Shown here: positions 27,418 through 35,665 of the stretch, in pieces | Layout of the letters: each line of letters begins with the position of its first letter | Position numbering within the stretch: the stretch's first letter is position 1 | Origin: Sphingomonas liriopis | GTDB lineage: Bacteria; Pseudomonadota; Alphaproteobacteria; Sphingomonadales; Sphingomonadaceae | DNA: 64,000 nt | Assembly (NCBI RefSeq): GCF_024211255.1 | Contig: NZ_JAMLDY010000003.1 | Coordinates: 62,001-126,000, forward strand | Direction of reading: 5' to 3' | Notes under the pieces: model-generated | Databases searched by the model: none | Told to the model about the DNA's origin: nothing | The model's input: the letters and a program-made list of their open reading frames with translations, nothing else | Translations under genes and position numbers: made by a program

Positions 27418-28302
27418 GTGTTCAGCGCCGACGGGCGCGCCGACTTCTGCTCGGGTAACGCCGAGGAAGGCTACCGGCTCGTCTACAACATCGAGGCGTA
27501 CCTGCGGCACATGGTCCGGTTCGAGATCGTGGCCGCCCGAGGTCGGCAGTGGCGGACGCTGCTCGGCGCCGCCGACGCGACCGCCAAGGCCGCGCAGCGC
27601 AACGAGCGCGACCTTCGCATCATCGACGCCGACGAGCGCAACATACTGTCCTACCTGCTGTTGACGGAGCTCAAGGACGTCATGCTATCCGAAGCGGTGT
27701 GGCTGATTCTGAAGAATCGCTGGCCACCACAGGACATCTTTGCGTCCTCGTTCAAGGTGTTCAACGCGTTGCGGAACAAGGTCGCCCACTTCCGGCGCCT
27801 GACCGATCGCGACATGCGGAGCGTGCGCGAGTTCAGGACGCTGGTCGAGGAGATGACAGCCCACTATCGGTCCCAACGGAGGGCGATAAAGCCGCTCACG
27901 CCGGAGACCGTCCCAGATCCTTACCGCTTGATCGTCGAGGACTGGCTCGCAAGCATCGCGTTGGGCGAAGACCAGTGGCAGGTGCCAGTCGTGAGCCGCG
28001 TTCACAGGTATCTCGTCATCGAGGCACGGCTTGCCACCGGTACGATCGCGTCCGACGCCATATCCGCACTTGTCAATGGATGCGGTACGGATGCGTTCTT
28101 CCTGTCCATAGACGGGCCGCGGGTACAGATGCGGGCCTATCTGCCGTGCATCCTTACGGCGGAAGAGGCGCAAAAGGTCGTGAAAGGCCTGCGCGAGCTA
28201 CCGATCGTGACGGAAGACATGCTGGAGGAAGAAGCCGACACCGAGGCGTTCGACCTCGAAGTGCCCTTCGAAGTGCTGCTGCCAATGGACTTTCGGACCT
28301 AG
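27418..28302 (+). CDS. HEPN-domain protein, candidate RNase
   Basis: Protein of 294 residues, GTG start directly after the DGQHR gene stop. The N-terminal half is all-helical and contains NALRNKVAHFRRL; RNKVAH at 119-124 fits the HEPN ribonuclease motif R-N-x3-H. An invariant-looking YLLLTELKDVMLSEAVW helix precedes it, as in Swt1- and Abi-type HEPN proteins. The C-terminal 130 residues are unassigned. HEPN toxins cut tRNA or mRNA in abortive defence. Coupling to a DGQHR protein in an ssp island suggests that the partner restrains or triggers it. It converges on sspD with a 24-bp gap. Confidence 0.75.
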   Translation: MFSADGRADFCSGNAEEGYRLVYNIEAYLRHMVRFEIVAARGRQWRTLLGAADATAKAAQRNERDLRIIDADERNILSYLLLTELKDVMLSEAVWLILKNRWPPQDIFASSFKVFNALRNKVAHFRRLTDRDMRSVREFRTLVEEMTAHYRSQRRAIKPLTPETVPDPYRLIVEDWLASIALGEDQWQVPVVSRVHRYLVIEARLATGTIASDAISALVNGCGTDAFFLSIDGPRVQMRAYLPCILTAEEAQKVVKGLRELPIVTEDMLEEEADTEAFDLEVPFEVLLPMDFRT

Positions 28303-28326
28303 CCTTCCGCAGCCCGGCCCACCCGG

Positions 28327-29157
28327 TCACTTATGGCAGGTGAGGCAGACCTTGGACGCGCCATACAGCTCGTCCATGTCGATGGGGTCGTCGTCCCGCC
28401 GCAGCGGGTTGACCACGCGGCGCGACGCGGCGCGCGCCACCCTGCGGTCGTGATCGGCTCGGATCTGCGCAACGCGGTCCGGTCGCGCCAGCTCGTCAAG
28501 CGACTCCCCCTGGCTCCAGGTAAAGGGCGATCCGTGGTCCACCGCGTTCTTCTCGTACGCCTTGGCCTCCTCGAAGCTCTCCGGATGGCGCTCCATCAAC
28601 CGGACCCACTCAATCTTCTGCTGGAAGAAGCAGAACGTGCAGCCGGACCGAGAGCGCCAGTCATAATAACGCGGCAATCCGAGCCCGCTGGCGTTGAGGA
28701 TGTCTATCACCGCCGCCTTATCGATTCCGACCTCGCGGAACGGGAGGCGCACCTTGAGGTTCGGGTGCGTGGAGGCGTAGCCCTCGCGGTAGCTCTCGTC
28801 CGAACGGATCGCGACGTAGCTGACGACAGTGTCGCCAGCGTCGAGCGACGGCCAGAGCCACTGCTCGAACGGCCGGATCTTCAACTGCCGAGTGCACCAC
28901 CGCGTACGCGGGCTCGGAAGGAACGAGTTGTACTGCCTAAGCCAGAAGTCGAAGTCGCGGTCGGGGTTCAACCGCTCGATGGGCTTGCCGACGAAACCCT
29001 CGAGACGTCCCAGGTATTCGTAGACCTCCGGCAGCTCCTTCCCGGTGTCCGTGAAAAAATACTCCAGCTCGAGTTCCGGATGGGCCTGAGCCATGTGCAC
29101 CGCGAGCGCGGCGCTGTCGCGGCCGCCGGACAGTCCAAGGACATGACGTTCCGCCAT
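28327..29157 (-). CDS. sspD: SspD, PAPS-reductase-like ATP pyrophosphatase of phosphorothioation
   Basis: Protein of 276 residues with the PP-loop LSGGRDSAAL (SGGRDS at 10-15), which binds ATP and adenylates the DNA backbone phosphate before sulfur insertion in Ssp/Dnd systems. Cysteines at 87 (RWCTRQ), 172 and 175 (SGCTFCF) and 271/274 (CLTC) could hold an iron-sulfur cluster or carry sulfur, as in DndC. The start overlaps the sspC stop in TGATG, so BCD are translationally coupled in that order. SspA supplies sulfur. Distinguished from sulfate-assimilation CysH by context and the extra cysteines. Confidence 0.92.
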   Translation of the reverse strand: MAERHVLGLSGGRDSAALAVHMAQAHPELELEYFFTDTGKELPEVYEYLGRLEGFVGKPIERLNPDRDFDFWLRQYNSFLPSPRTRWCTRQLKIRPFEQWLWPSLDAGDTVVSYVAIRSDESYREGYASTHPNLKVRLPFREVGIDKAAVIDILNASGLGLPRYYDWRSRSGCTFCFFQQKIEWVRLMERHPESFEEAKAYEKNAVDHGSPFTWSQGESLDELARPDRVAQIRADHDRRVARAASRRVVNPLRRDDDPIDMDELYGASKVCLTCHK

Positions 29158-32100
29158 CAGCCGGCCTTCCGCTTGGGGCCGCTCGACGCCGGTAGGCTGG
29201 ACGGCGTCAATTCGTCGGCGAGCTGCGCACCGAGCTCAATGATGGCGGCGAGCGCCACCTCGCGGGACGTCCTACTGTCGATTGCGCCCCGCAGCTTCGT
29301 CGCGAGCGACCGCGCCCGCTGCCGGTCAAGGTCATCGACACTGAACTCGGGCGCCACCAGCGCAGGGCGGCCGGGATCCGACATGTAGAACGCCATCCGG
29401 ATGCGCGAGCTGTCCCGACCCTTTACGTGGGCCAGCCCCTCCGCCCGGAGGAACTCCTGCGAAAGCGCGGCGAGCTCGATAGTCGCGGCGTCGACGTCAC
29501 GGTCCACCCAGTCGCGCGGGGGCTTGTTGGCCGCCAGACTCGCGAGCCCCTCAATCGCCTCGTTGCCGCCGTGAAAGGACGCGAGACGGGTCGCGAACGC
29601 ATCCAAGCGGTAGTTGCCGGTCAGCCCTACCACCGTCGCGGCCCGCTTACGCAGGCGGTCCAGGGCATCGTCCCCGTCGCCAACCGCGAGCTCCGCAAGC
29701 ATCCTGTCCGCGAGGTCCGCGACCATGTGGTCGTAGGCGGTCGAGATCTCGACCAGTCCGTCCCTGATCTGGCCGATCACCTCCTGCGCCGTCGCGTCGC
29801 CGTCGGCGAAGATCGTGGGCAGGTCGTCGAGCATGAACTTGTTCGGGTCGTGGGCAGACGCCGCAAGGTCGCGCACCCGCGTCGCGGCCGGGCCCATGCG
29901 GGCGGTCCGGCGCACCCATCCCTGTGCTCCCGTGACGACGGCGACGAGTTGACGACCGACGCTCAGCGGATCCACCTGTGGGGGCATCTCCTCGCCCAGG
30001 AGCTCGGCGGTGGTCTCGGCGATCCCCTGGAGGATGCGGACATGGTCTTCCGAGATGTCGTTCCGCCGCAACCTCACACTGCCCGCGTCCTGCAGGAGGC
30101 GGTCAACGAACAGGTCGCCGATCCGCGAGATGAACGCACCGTCGAGGTAGACGGAGACTTCCTCGCCGCGCGACAGGATGAAGGCGAGGCCGAGGATCGG
30201 GAGCAGCCCGTCCTTCACCCCGAACGGCCGCGCGCGCCACCGGTCGAAGAGGTCGGACAACTGCATCCCGGCGGATCCGGCTTCCGCAAGCAGCGCGTCC
30301 GCGCCGTCCCATAGCGGCAGGAGGCGGGCGCCGTCAGCGTCGTTGGGCGGAGTGCGGAAGCCATGGCCGCCGTCCGAGACAGGACCATGAAGTCCAGAGC
30401 GTTCGAGAATCGATGCGTACAGGCCGCCCTCGGCCGGGAAGTCCTCAATGCCGAGCCTCGGCCGATCGGCTGACCGGACCATGGCGACCATGAGCGCGCG
30501 GGCGGCCGCCATCGCGTTCGACGACGGCTTCGAGCGGTTCATGAGCTCGTTGCGGATGCGCGGGGACGCCGGGAACATCGCTCCCGCGAGCCGCGACGCT
30601 AGCAGGCTCAGGCGCGCCGGGCCCTCGGAGCCGTCCGCGTCCGCCCGCTCACCCTCGTCGGGGATGTGCCACGAGGTCACTGCGAGGCTGGCGCGTAGCC
30701 GCTCCTCCAGCTCGCCACCGACTCGGGCGATGCGGCTCGCGACCTCGCGACGGGCGACCGGGTCGCCCTTCAGCTCGGGCCGGGTGGACTGGATCGACTC
30801 CAGTGCGATCAGCTCGAGGCTGAGCTCGCGCAGCATAAAGCTATCAGTCGCCACGCCGATGGCGATCGCCCGCCCGCCGATGCGCTCCCGGAGCAGCGCC
30901 ACCCGCCGGCGGACGGTACCCGCACTGGCGCCCGCCTCGTTGATCAGGAGGAGGAACAACCCGACGGCTCCGCTGTCGCCGCGGAAGCGGGCGATCCGCT
31001 CCTCCGCCGCGTCGAGGGACGCGACGTCCACCTCGAACCACCGCATTGCACCGGTGTCGTGATAGTGGCGCTTGGCGAGGATGGGGCCGAAGACGCCCGT
31101 GCTCCTCAATCGCCCATAGTCGCACGCCATCGTCGCCGAGAGCAGGCCGGAGACCGCATGCTCGATGTCGAAGTCAGAACCGGCGTAGAGCGAGAACGCG
31201 TCGAGGTGCCGTCTATAGACAATCACCGACCACGCCTTGAGCGTCTCGAGGTCCTGCCGCAGATCCGCCTCGGGGACGTCGGGCAACGCCGCGCCGAGGA
31301 TGTCCACGCCCGCAACCAGCCCGGACCGCTCGCGGAACATGTCGACCAACGCGATCGCCTTGACCAATCGCAGCTGGTGCTCGGTGCCGCCGCGCGCCTC
31401 GCAGCGCTCCACCGCGTCCACAGCGAGCGACCACCGGTGACCGTCGGGCGACGCGAGGATCGACGGCTCCAAGTTCGCGCGGAGGTAGTTCCAGAGCAGT
31501 CCGACGTCGTATGGCCGCGCGTCGTCGACCTGGGTTGAGGCGAGATAGTCCTGGAAGCCATACGGCTCCGCGGAACCGAGGAAGCCGAAGAGGCTGCGCT
31601 GGTTCTGGCCGAAGCGCCGGCGGGAAAGCGGCCCAAGCAGACACGCCACGACGGGGCTCAGCGGCCAGCAGCCGCGAAGCGTGGCCTCGATGCCCCCGAC
31701 GACGCCGGAACCAACGCGGATCGCGGCCGCGACGGCCGCGGCCGCCGGCTGAACCTCCGGCGCCCCGGGCGCGTCGATCGCGGTCGCGAGAAGGGCGAGC
31801 TGCTCCTCGCCGACCGGGTTAAGAGGCACGTCGACGTAGCGCCCCTGCACCTTCAGCCAGTCGTCACGCGTCTCACGCGCCAAACGGTAGGCGTAGTCAT
31901 CGAAGGCCTGATGCAGGATGCCGATCACGATCAGGCGGCCTTCCGAACGCGAAGCCGCCTCCGCCAGCTCCTGGAAGAAGAACGCGTCGGAATGGCCAGC
32001 CGCGGCGTGCTCGAGCAGCTTGCCCATCTCGTCGACGATCAGGACCAGTCCGATGCCATGGCCGGCCGCCGCCACGAGTCTGGGTATGACCCCGCCCTTT

Positions 32101-32516
32101 CGCTGCGGGATGCGGTGCTCGTCGAGGGCGTCCCCAATGACCTCCTCCGCGTCGGCGCGCCGGCCGGTGACGGGGACCACGCTCCAACCGTCGCCGGCCC
32201 ACCTCAAGTCGTCAGCGAAGCGGGCGGCCACATCGTGGGGCAACACGGCCATCGCGCCCTGACGACCGGGGCCGTCAGGGCCGAGCGCCGTGGCCAGCAC
32301 GACCGCGAGGCTGGACTTCCCGCAACCGTAGGGCCCGGTCCACGTGAACGCCCCATGCCCAAGCCGGGAGACGTGCTCGATCGTCGTCCTGAGCGCCTGC
32401 GCGGCAGTCGAGGTGCACACGAAGCCGGACGTGGCTTCGGCGCCGATGTCGCCGTCGATGCGCACCGACCGCTGAAATCGCCGCCGGACGGAGACCGTGT
32501 CGACGAGCGCGGTCAC
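29157..32516 (-). CDS. sspC: SspC, large P-loop ATPase of phosphorothioation
   Basis: Protein of 1119 residues with GTG start overlapping the sspB stop (GTGA). An N-terminal AAA-type domain shows Walker A GPYGCGKSS (61-69) and Walker B LVLIVDEMGK (158-166). The remaining 900 residues are helical and lack known motifs. SspC is known to provide the ATPase needed with SspB and SspD for single-stranded phosphorothioation. Its size also recalls BrxC, but no other BREX gene (pglZ, brxA, brxL) is present, while DUF4007 and PP-loop neighbours are on each side, so the Ssp assignment is favoured. Confidence 0.9.
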   Translation of the reverse strand: MTALVDTVSVRRRFQRSVRIDGDIGAEATSGFVCTSTAAQALRTTIEHVSRLGHGAFTWTGPYGCGKSSLAVVLATALGPDGPGRQGAMAVLPHDVAARFADDLRWAGDGWSVVPVTGRRADAEEVIGDALDEHRIPQRKGGVIPRLVAAAGHGIGLVLIVDEMGKLLEHAAAGHSDAFFFQELAEAASRSEGRLIVIGILHQAFDDYAYRLARETRDDWLKVQGRYVDVPLNPVGEEQLALLATAIDAPGAPEVQPAAAAVAAAIRVGSGVVGGIEATLRGCWPLSPVVACLLGPLSRRRFGQNQRSLFGFLGSAEPYGFQDYLASTQVDDARPYDVGLLWNYLRANLEPSILASPDGHRWSLAVDAVERCEARGGTEHQLRLVKAIALVDMFRERSGLVAGVDILGAALPDVPEADLRQDLETLKAWSVIVYRRHLDAFSLYAGSDFDIEHAVSGLLSATMACDYGRLRSTGVFGPILAKRHYHDTGAMRWFEVDVASLDAAEERIARFRGDSGAVGLFLLLINEAGASAGTVRRRVALLRERIGGRAIAIGVATDSFMLRELSLELIALESIQSTRPELKGDPVARREVASRIARVGGELEERLRASLAVTSWHIPDEGERADADGSEGPARLSLLASRLAGAMFPASPRIRNELMNRSKPSSNAMAAARALMVAMVRSADRPRLGIEDFPAEGGLYASILERSGLHGPVSDGGHGFRTPPNDADGARLLPLWDGADALLAEAGSAGMQLSDLFDRWRARPFGVKDGLLPILGLAFILSRGEEVSVYLDGAFISRIGDLFVDRLLQDAGSVRLRRNDISEDHVRILQGIAETTAELLGEEMPPQVDPLSVGRQLVAVVTGAQGWVRRTARMGPAATRVRDLAASAHDPNKFMLDDLPTIFADGDATAQEVIGQIRDGLVEISTAYDHMVADLADRMLAELAVGDGDDALDRLRKRAATVVGLTGNYRLDAFATRLASFHGGNEAIEGLASLAANKPPRDWVDRDVDAATIELAALSQEFLRAEGLAHVKGRDSSRIRMAFYMSDPGRPALVAPEFSVDDLDRQRARSLATKLRGAIDSRTSREVALAAIIELGAQLADELTPSSLPASSGPKRKAG

Positions 32517-33484
32517 GCCGCCTTCCTCGGGAGGTAGGCTGGCCCGAGCAGCCCGGTCGCGGAGATAGTCGCGATCGGGACCCGCGCCGAGATCTGCCGC
32601 AAACCCGTGCTCTCGTCCCAGGCGAGCGCACCGCCCGTCACCCGCTCCAGCCGTTCCAGCCGTTCCGCGATGGACTCGTCGTCCAGAAGGAAGGCCCGAC
32701 CGGGCGAACCGGGCTCATGCGTGACGGCCTCGACCGAGAGCGCGCCGCGCGTCGCGAGCTGAGACTGCCAGAACTCCACGAGCGCCGAGGCGAAGACCTC
32801 GTCAGACAGCGTCGGCTTCGGCCCGCGTCGGAACTGCACCGCTCCGACACCTGCGAGCGGCGTGATCAGCCCGAGCTCCGCGAACGGACACTCGAGGCCG
32901 TCCTCGGCCCCCATCCGCCCGCCCGTCCGCGGAACATAGGTGCGGATGAGGCACTCGACGTCGCGGTCGATCGTCGCACGCGCAATGCGGCTACCGGCGA
33001 GACGGCCCGCGTCGCGCAGTTCATCGACCCGCGACATGAGGCGCGCGGCAAGGGAGTCCTTCGTGAAGATCGTCTCGTTGAACTCGTTAAAGGCGTAGTA
33101 CCACGCGGTAGCGCGTCCCGGGGAGGATGCCAGCTTCCAATGCAGAGCCCATAGCGAGTCGGGCCGCTCGAGATACGGGTCGACTGAGCCGAAGAGGAGC
33201 GTGCCGAGTTCCGTCGGCGCCAACTCGCCGATTCGGCCGCCTAGGCCGTGGCTCTCAAGCACCCCGCAGGCGAGCGACCAGTGGCGCATCGACGCCACCA
33301 TGTTCTTGCCAACGCCGAACTCGGAGATCGCGACGTCCGGCGCGAATGCGCGCCGACGGGCATCCTCGTCGGGTGCCGACACGACGGCGTCGTACGACTT
33401 CTTCAGCCATCCGTAGCGGCAGGGGAACGTCTCATGCCCCGCGAACTGCAATCTGACGTCCGCCCGATCTAGGAGGCTTCGCAT
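32513..33484 (-). CDS. sspB: SspB, DUF4007 protein (DNA nickase of phosphorothioation)
   Basis: Protein of 323 residues with the DUF4007 opening LQFAGHETFPCRYGWLKK (about residues 10-27) and the FGVGKNMVASMRHW block near 69. In Ssp systems the DUF4007 protein SspB nicks one DNA strand at the modification site and gives sequence specificity. The start at 33484 is set by homology-like onset of the domain and a GGGAAG element six bases upstream; a longer frame reaching 33673 would run through the sspA promoter. First gene of the sspBCD operon. Confidence 0.9.
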   Translation of the reverse strand: MRSLLDRADVRLQFAGHETFPCRYGWLKKSYDAVVSAPDEDARRRAFAPDVAISEFGVGKNMVASMRHWSLACGVLESHGLGGRIGELAPTELGTLLFGSVDPYLERPDSLWALHWKLASSPGRATAWYYAFNEFNETIFTKDSLAARLMSRVDELRDAGRLAGSRIARATIDRDVECLIRTYVPRTGGRMGAEDGLECPFAELGLITPLAGVGAVQFRRGPKPTLSDEVFASALVEFWQSQLATRGALSVEAVTHEPGSPGRAFLLDDESIAERLERLERVTGGALAWDESTGLRQISARVPIATISATGLLGPAYLPRKAA

Positions 33485-33497
33485 ACAGGTCTTCCCA

Positions 33498-33514
33498 CTG
33501 GACAATATATCCAG
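33498..33514. promoter_or_regulatory. Operator-like palindrome over the sspB promoter
   Basis: CTGG-N9-CCAG (full arms ACTGGA/TCCAGT at 33497-33502 and 33510-33515). The nine-base spacer contains TATATT on the minus strand (33504-33509), a good -10 box, with CTGACG at 33526-33531 as a -35 at 16-bp spacing. A regulator bound here would block sspB transcription. Confidence 0.65.
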
Positions 33515-33548
33515 TCGGGCATAGGCGTCAGCAAAGCGGCCGTCAACG

Positions 33549-33565
33549 CTGGCAGAACTCGCCAG
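33549..33565. promoter_or_regulatory. Second CTGG-N9-CCAG palindrome upstream of sspA
   Basis: CTGGC at 33549-33553 and GCCAG at 33561-33565 repeat the geometry of the site over the sspB promoter, with centres 51 bp apart (about five helical turns, same face). It lies 30 bp before the sspA start. Confidence 0.6.
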
Positions 33566-33594
33566 TAGAACAGGGACATACCAGGAACATGCAA

Positions 33595-34731
33595 ATGGCC
33601 GATATTGGTATCTACCTCGATCATCAGGCCTCGGCCCCACCAAGCCCAACAGTGCTAAGCGCAATGATGCCATTCATCTCAGGCATTTACGCAAACCCGC
33701 ACAGTGACGACCACGCCGCGGGATGGGCCGCCTCAGACGCAGTCGAGGCGGCGCGCGCGCATGTCGCCGGCGCGCTGGGGGCCGAGACCGGCGAGATCGT
33801 GTTCACGTCGGGCGCGACCGAGGCGAACAACATCGCGATCCTCGGCGTGGCTGAGGCCGCCACCGACAGGCGGGCGATCGTCGTCGGCGCGATCGATCAC
33901 AAGTCCGTCCTCGCGCCTGCCCGCGCCTTGGGGCGACGCGGTTTCAAAGTCCACATCGCGCCCGTCGATGACGACGGCGCGATCGACCTCGCCGTGCTCG
34001 GCGATTTGGTAAACGACGACACGCTGCTGGTGTCGATCGGCGCGGTGAACAACGAGATCGGCTCTGTTCAGCGCCTCGCCGACATCTCGCGGATCTGTCG
34101 CGACGCCGGCGCGCTGCTCCATAGCGACGCGACGCAAGGGCTCGCATGGGGCGCGGTCGACGTGGAGGCGGCTGGCGTCGATTTCGCGAGCGTCTCGGCG
34201 CACAAGGCCGGTGGGCCAAAGGGCGTGGGCGCGCTGTTCGTGTCCTCCACATCCGCCGACAGGATCGCGCCCGTAATCCACGGCGGCGATCAGGAGAACG
34301 GGCTTAGACCCGGCACGCTGCCGACGCCGCTCTGCGTCGGCTTCGGCGCCGCCTGCACCGATCTCCCGGACGAGGATGGGATCGAGCGCTGGCGGGAGGT
34401 CACCGATCACCTACTGGCCGGACTGAGAGGCGCCATCCCGGGGCTGCGGCTCAACGGAGCACCGAGTCCGCGCCATCCGGGAAATCTCAGCGTTCTGCTG
34501 CCCGATGGCGACGCCGCCGCCGTTGTGGCGCGGCTCCAACCACGGCTCGCGGTCTCGCGCGGATCGGCGTGCACATCCGGCACGCCCGAGCCAAGCCACG
34601 TCCTGCGAGCGATCGGACTTTCTGCCGTTGAAGCTGAACGGACGATCCGTCTCAGCACTGGCCCCGGCACGAGGATCGAGGAAGTCGAACGGGCAGTGGC
34701 GCTGATCGCGGCGGCGGTCCGCGCGACCTGA
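33595..34731 (+). CDS. sspA: SspA, cysteine desulfurase of phosphorothioation
   Basis: PLP-dependent class V enzyme of 378 residues, IscS/NifS type. Motifs: YLDHQASAPP at the start, TSGATEANN (71-79), the PLP lysine in SVSAHKAGGPKG (Lys204) and the persulfide-forming Cys326 in SRGSACTSG. It strips sulfur from cysteine and hands it to SspD. Start at 33595 chosen over 33589 because AGGA at 33583-33586 has normal spacing to it. Divergent from sspBCD across a 110-bp region with two palindromes. No iscU or suf genes are near, so this is not the housekeeping desulfurase. Confidence 0.92.
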   Translation: MADIGIYLDHQASAPPSPTVLSAMMPFISGIYANPHSDDHAAGWAASDAVEAARAHVAGALGAETGEIVFTSGATEANNIAILGVAEAATDRRAIVVGAIDHKSVLAPARALGRRGFKVHIAPVDDDGAIDLAVLGDLVNDDTLLVSIGAVNNEIGSVQRLADISRICRDAGALLHSDATQGLAWGAVDVEAAGVDFASVSAHKAGGPKGVGALFVSSTSADRIAPVIHGGDQENGLRPGTLPTPLCVGFGAACTDLPDEDGIERWREVTDHLLAGLRGAIPGLRLNGAPSPRHPGNLSVLLPDGDAAAVVARLQPRLAVSRGSACTSGTPEPSHVLRAIGLSAVEAERTIRLSTGPGTRIEEVERAVALIAAAVRAT

Positions 34732-35072
34732 CAGCGATAGTCGGATTGCGGAGGAACGAACGGCCGGAAACACGCTCCCGCGCCTGAAAGCGGACGGGTC
34801 GCTCTCCACCACTTCAGGATGTCCAACGTCGCTGCCCAGCTACCTCAACGAACCTCCGCCAACGGCCCCTCGCCGGCCCCAAGGCTGCTTAGTCGGCAAA
34901 GTCGATCAAAACGTTGCACAAAAGCAACACACGCACAGAGAAACAACGTCAGCCGCCCTGATGTTCTCTATTCGTCCCCGCGGCAAGTGAAGGGTTGGCG
35001 GAATTTTCGCTATATGTGTAGGCAGTGGCAAACTCGCCATTGCGCCCACCCGAATGATTAAGGGGAAAGCGC
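34732..35072. other. Intergenic stretch after sspA
   Basis: 341 bp, no supported gene. GC drops towards 35000, and AGGGGAA at 35061-35067 is the ribosome-binding site of the next gene. I see no clear terminator for sspA. Confidence 0.4.
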
Positions 35073-35621
35073 ATGCTTACAATAACCGCAACTACCTATC
35101 CAGCACATGGCGATCCGCGCCACCCGCTTGCAAGCCGGTCGCTCCCATCTGCCAGCCTCGGCACCCTTGAATATCTAATACCCGGCTTGTTGTCGACCTC
35201 AGAGGCCACTGCTCCCATATCGTCACGGGAGAGGACGCTACATAATAGGCTTACCAAGCGCATCCTCGACGCAAGCGATGCCATGCTCATACCGCAGGCG
35301 GCCGGCGCATACGATATAGCGCTTTCGCTAACCGACAGCCTTTACGACACCCGCCGCTACCGGATGAAGGTGTCCATTCCGTATTCAGCCGTGGACGCCA
35401 TCCACCCCGGCACGGTTCTGATCGCAGCAATAGCGGAACTGGCTCTAGCTCTGAGAAGCAATCCCAGCGGCAAGGCTCCTTTTGAGCCAGATCGGATGCG
35501 GGCGCTGTCTGACTGGTTGGGCGGGTATTGCGAACTGCAGCCGCTCGGACGCGACATCCGGCGTGCAGCTCCACACCAGATGTACACGCTGATCCAGCAG
35601 CTGCTCACGTACTACGCCTGA
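35073..35621 (+). CDS. Hypothetical protein (island, upstream of HUH gene)
   Basis: Protein of 182 residues, good ribosome-binding site (AGGGGAA, 5-nt gap). No signal peptide or membrane segment. A central amphipathic segment (VDAIHPGTVLIAAIAELALAL) is the most regular part. I do not recognise the family. It precedes an HUH-endonuclease-like gene by 44 bp on the same strand, so it may be an accessory replication or mobilisation protein, but nothing in it shows that. Confidence 0.6.
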   Translation: MLTITATTYPAHGDPRHPLASRSLPSASLGTLEYLIPGLLSTSEATAPISSRERTLHNRLTKRILDASDAMLIPQAAGAYDIALSLTDSLYDTRRYRMKVSIPYSAVDAIHPGTVLIAAIAELALALRSNPSGKAPFEPDRMRALSDWLGGYCELQPLGRDIRRAAPHQMYTLIQQLLTYYA

Positions 35622-35627
35622 CTATCG

Positions 35628-35651
35628 GGGGGCTGGCGCAGTCCAGCCCCC
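35628..35651. repeat. Perfect 9-bp hairpin in front of the HUH gene
   Basis: GGGGGCTGG at 35628-35636 and CCAGCCCCC at 35643-35651 with a 6-nt loop. No T-run follows, and the next gene's ribosome-binding site starts two to three bases later, so it could occlude translation, terminate weakly, or serve as a nicking hairpin for the adjacent protein. Confidence 0.6.
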
Positions 35652-35665
35652 TCCGGAGAAAATAG

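Noticed and set aside
29157..32516. BREX locus (BrxC-like large ATPase)
   Set aside because: No pglZ, brxA, brxB, pglX or brxL; the flanking DUF4007 and PP-loop genes define an Ssp locus.
28327..34731. Classic Dnd (DndABCDE) system
   Set aside because: No DndD-type SMC ATPase and no DndE; the DUF4007 protein is specific to the Ssp type, though the DGQHR protein is DndB-related.
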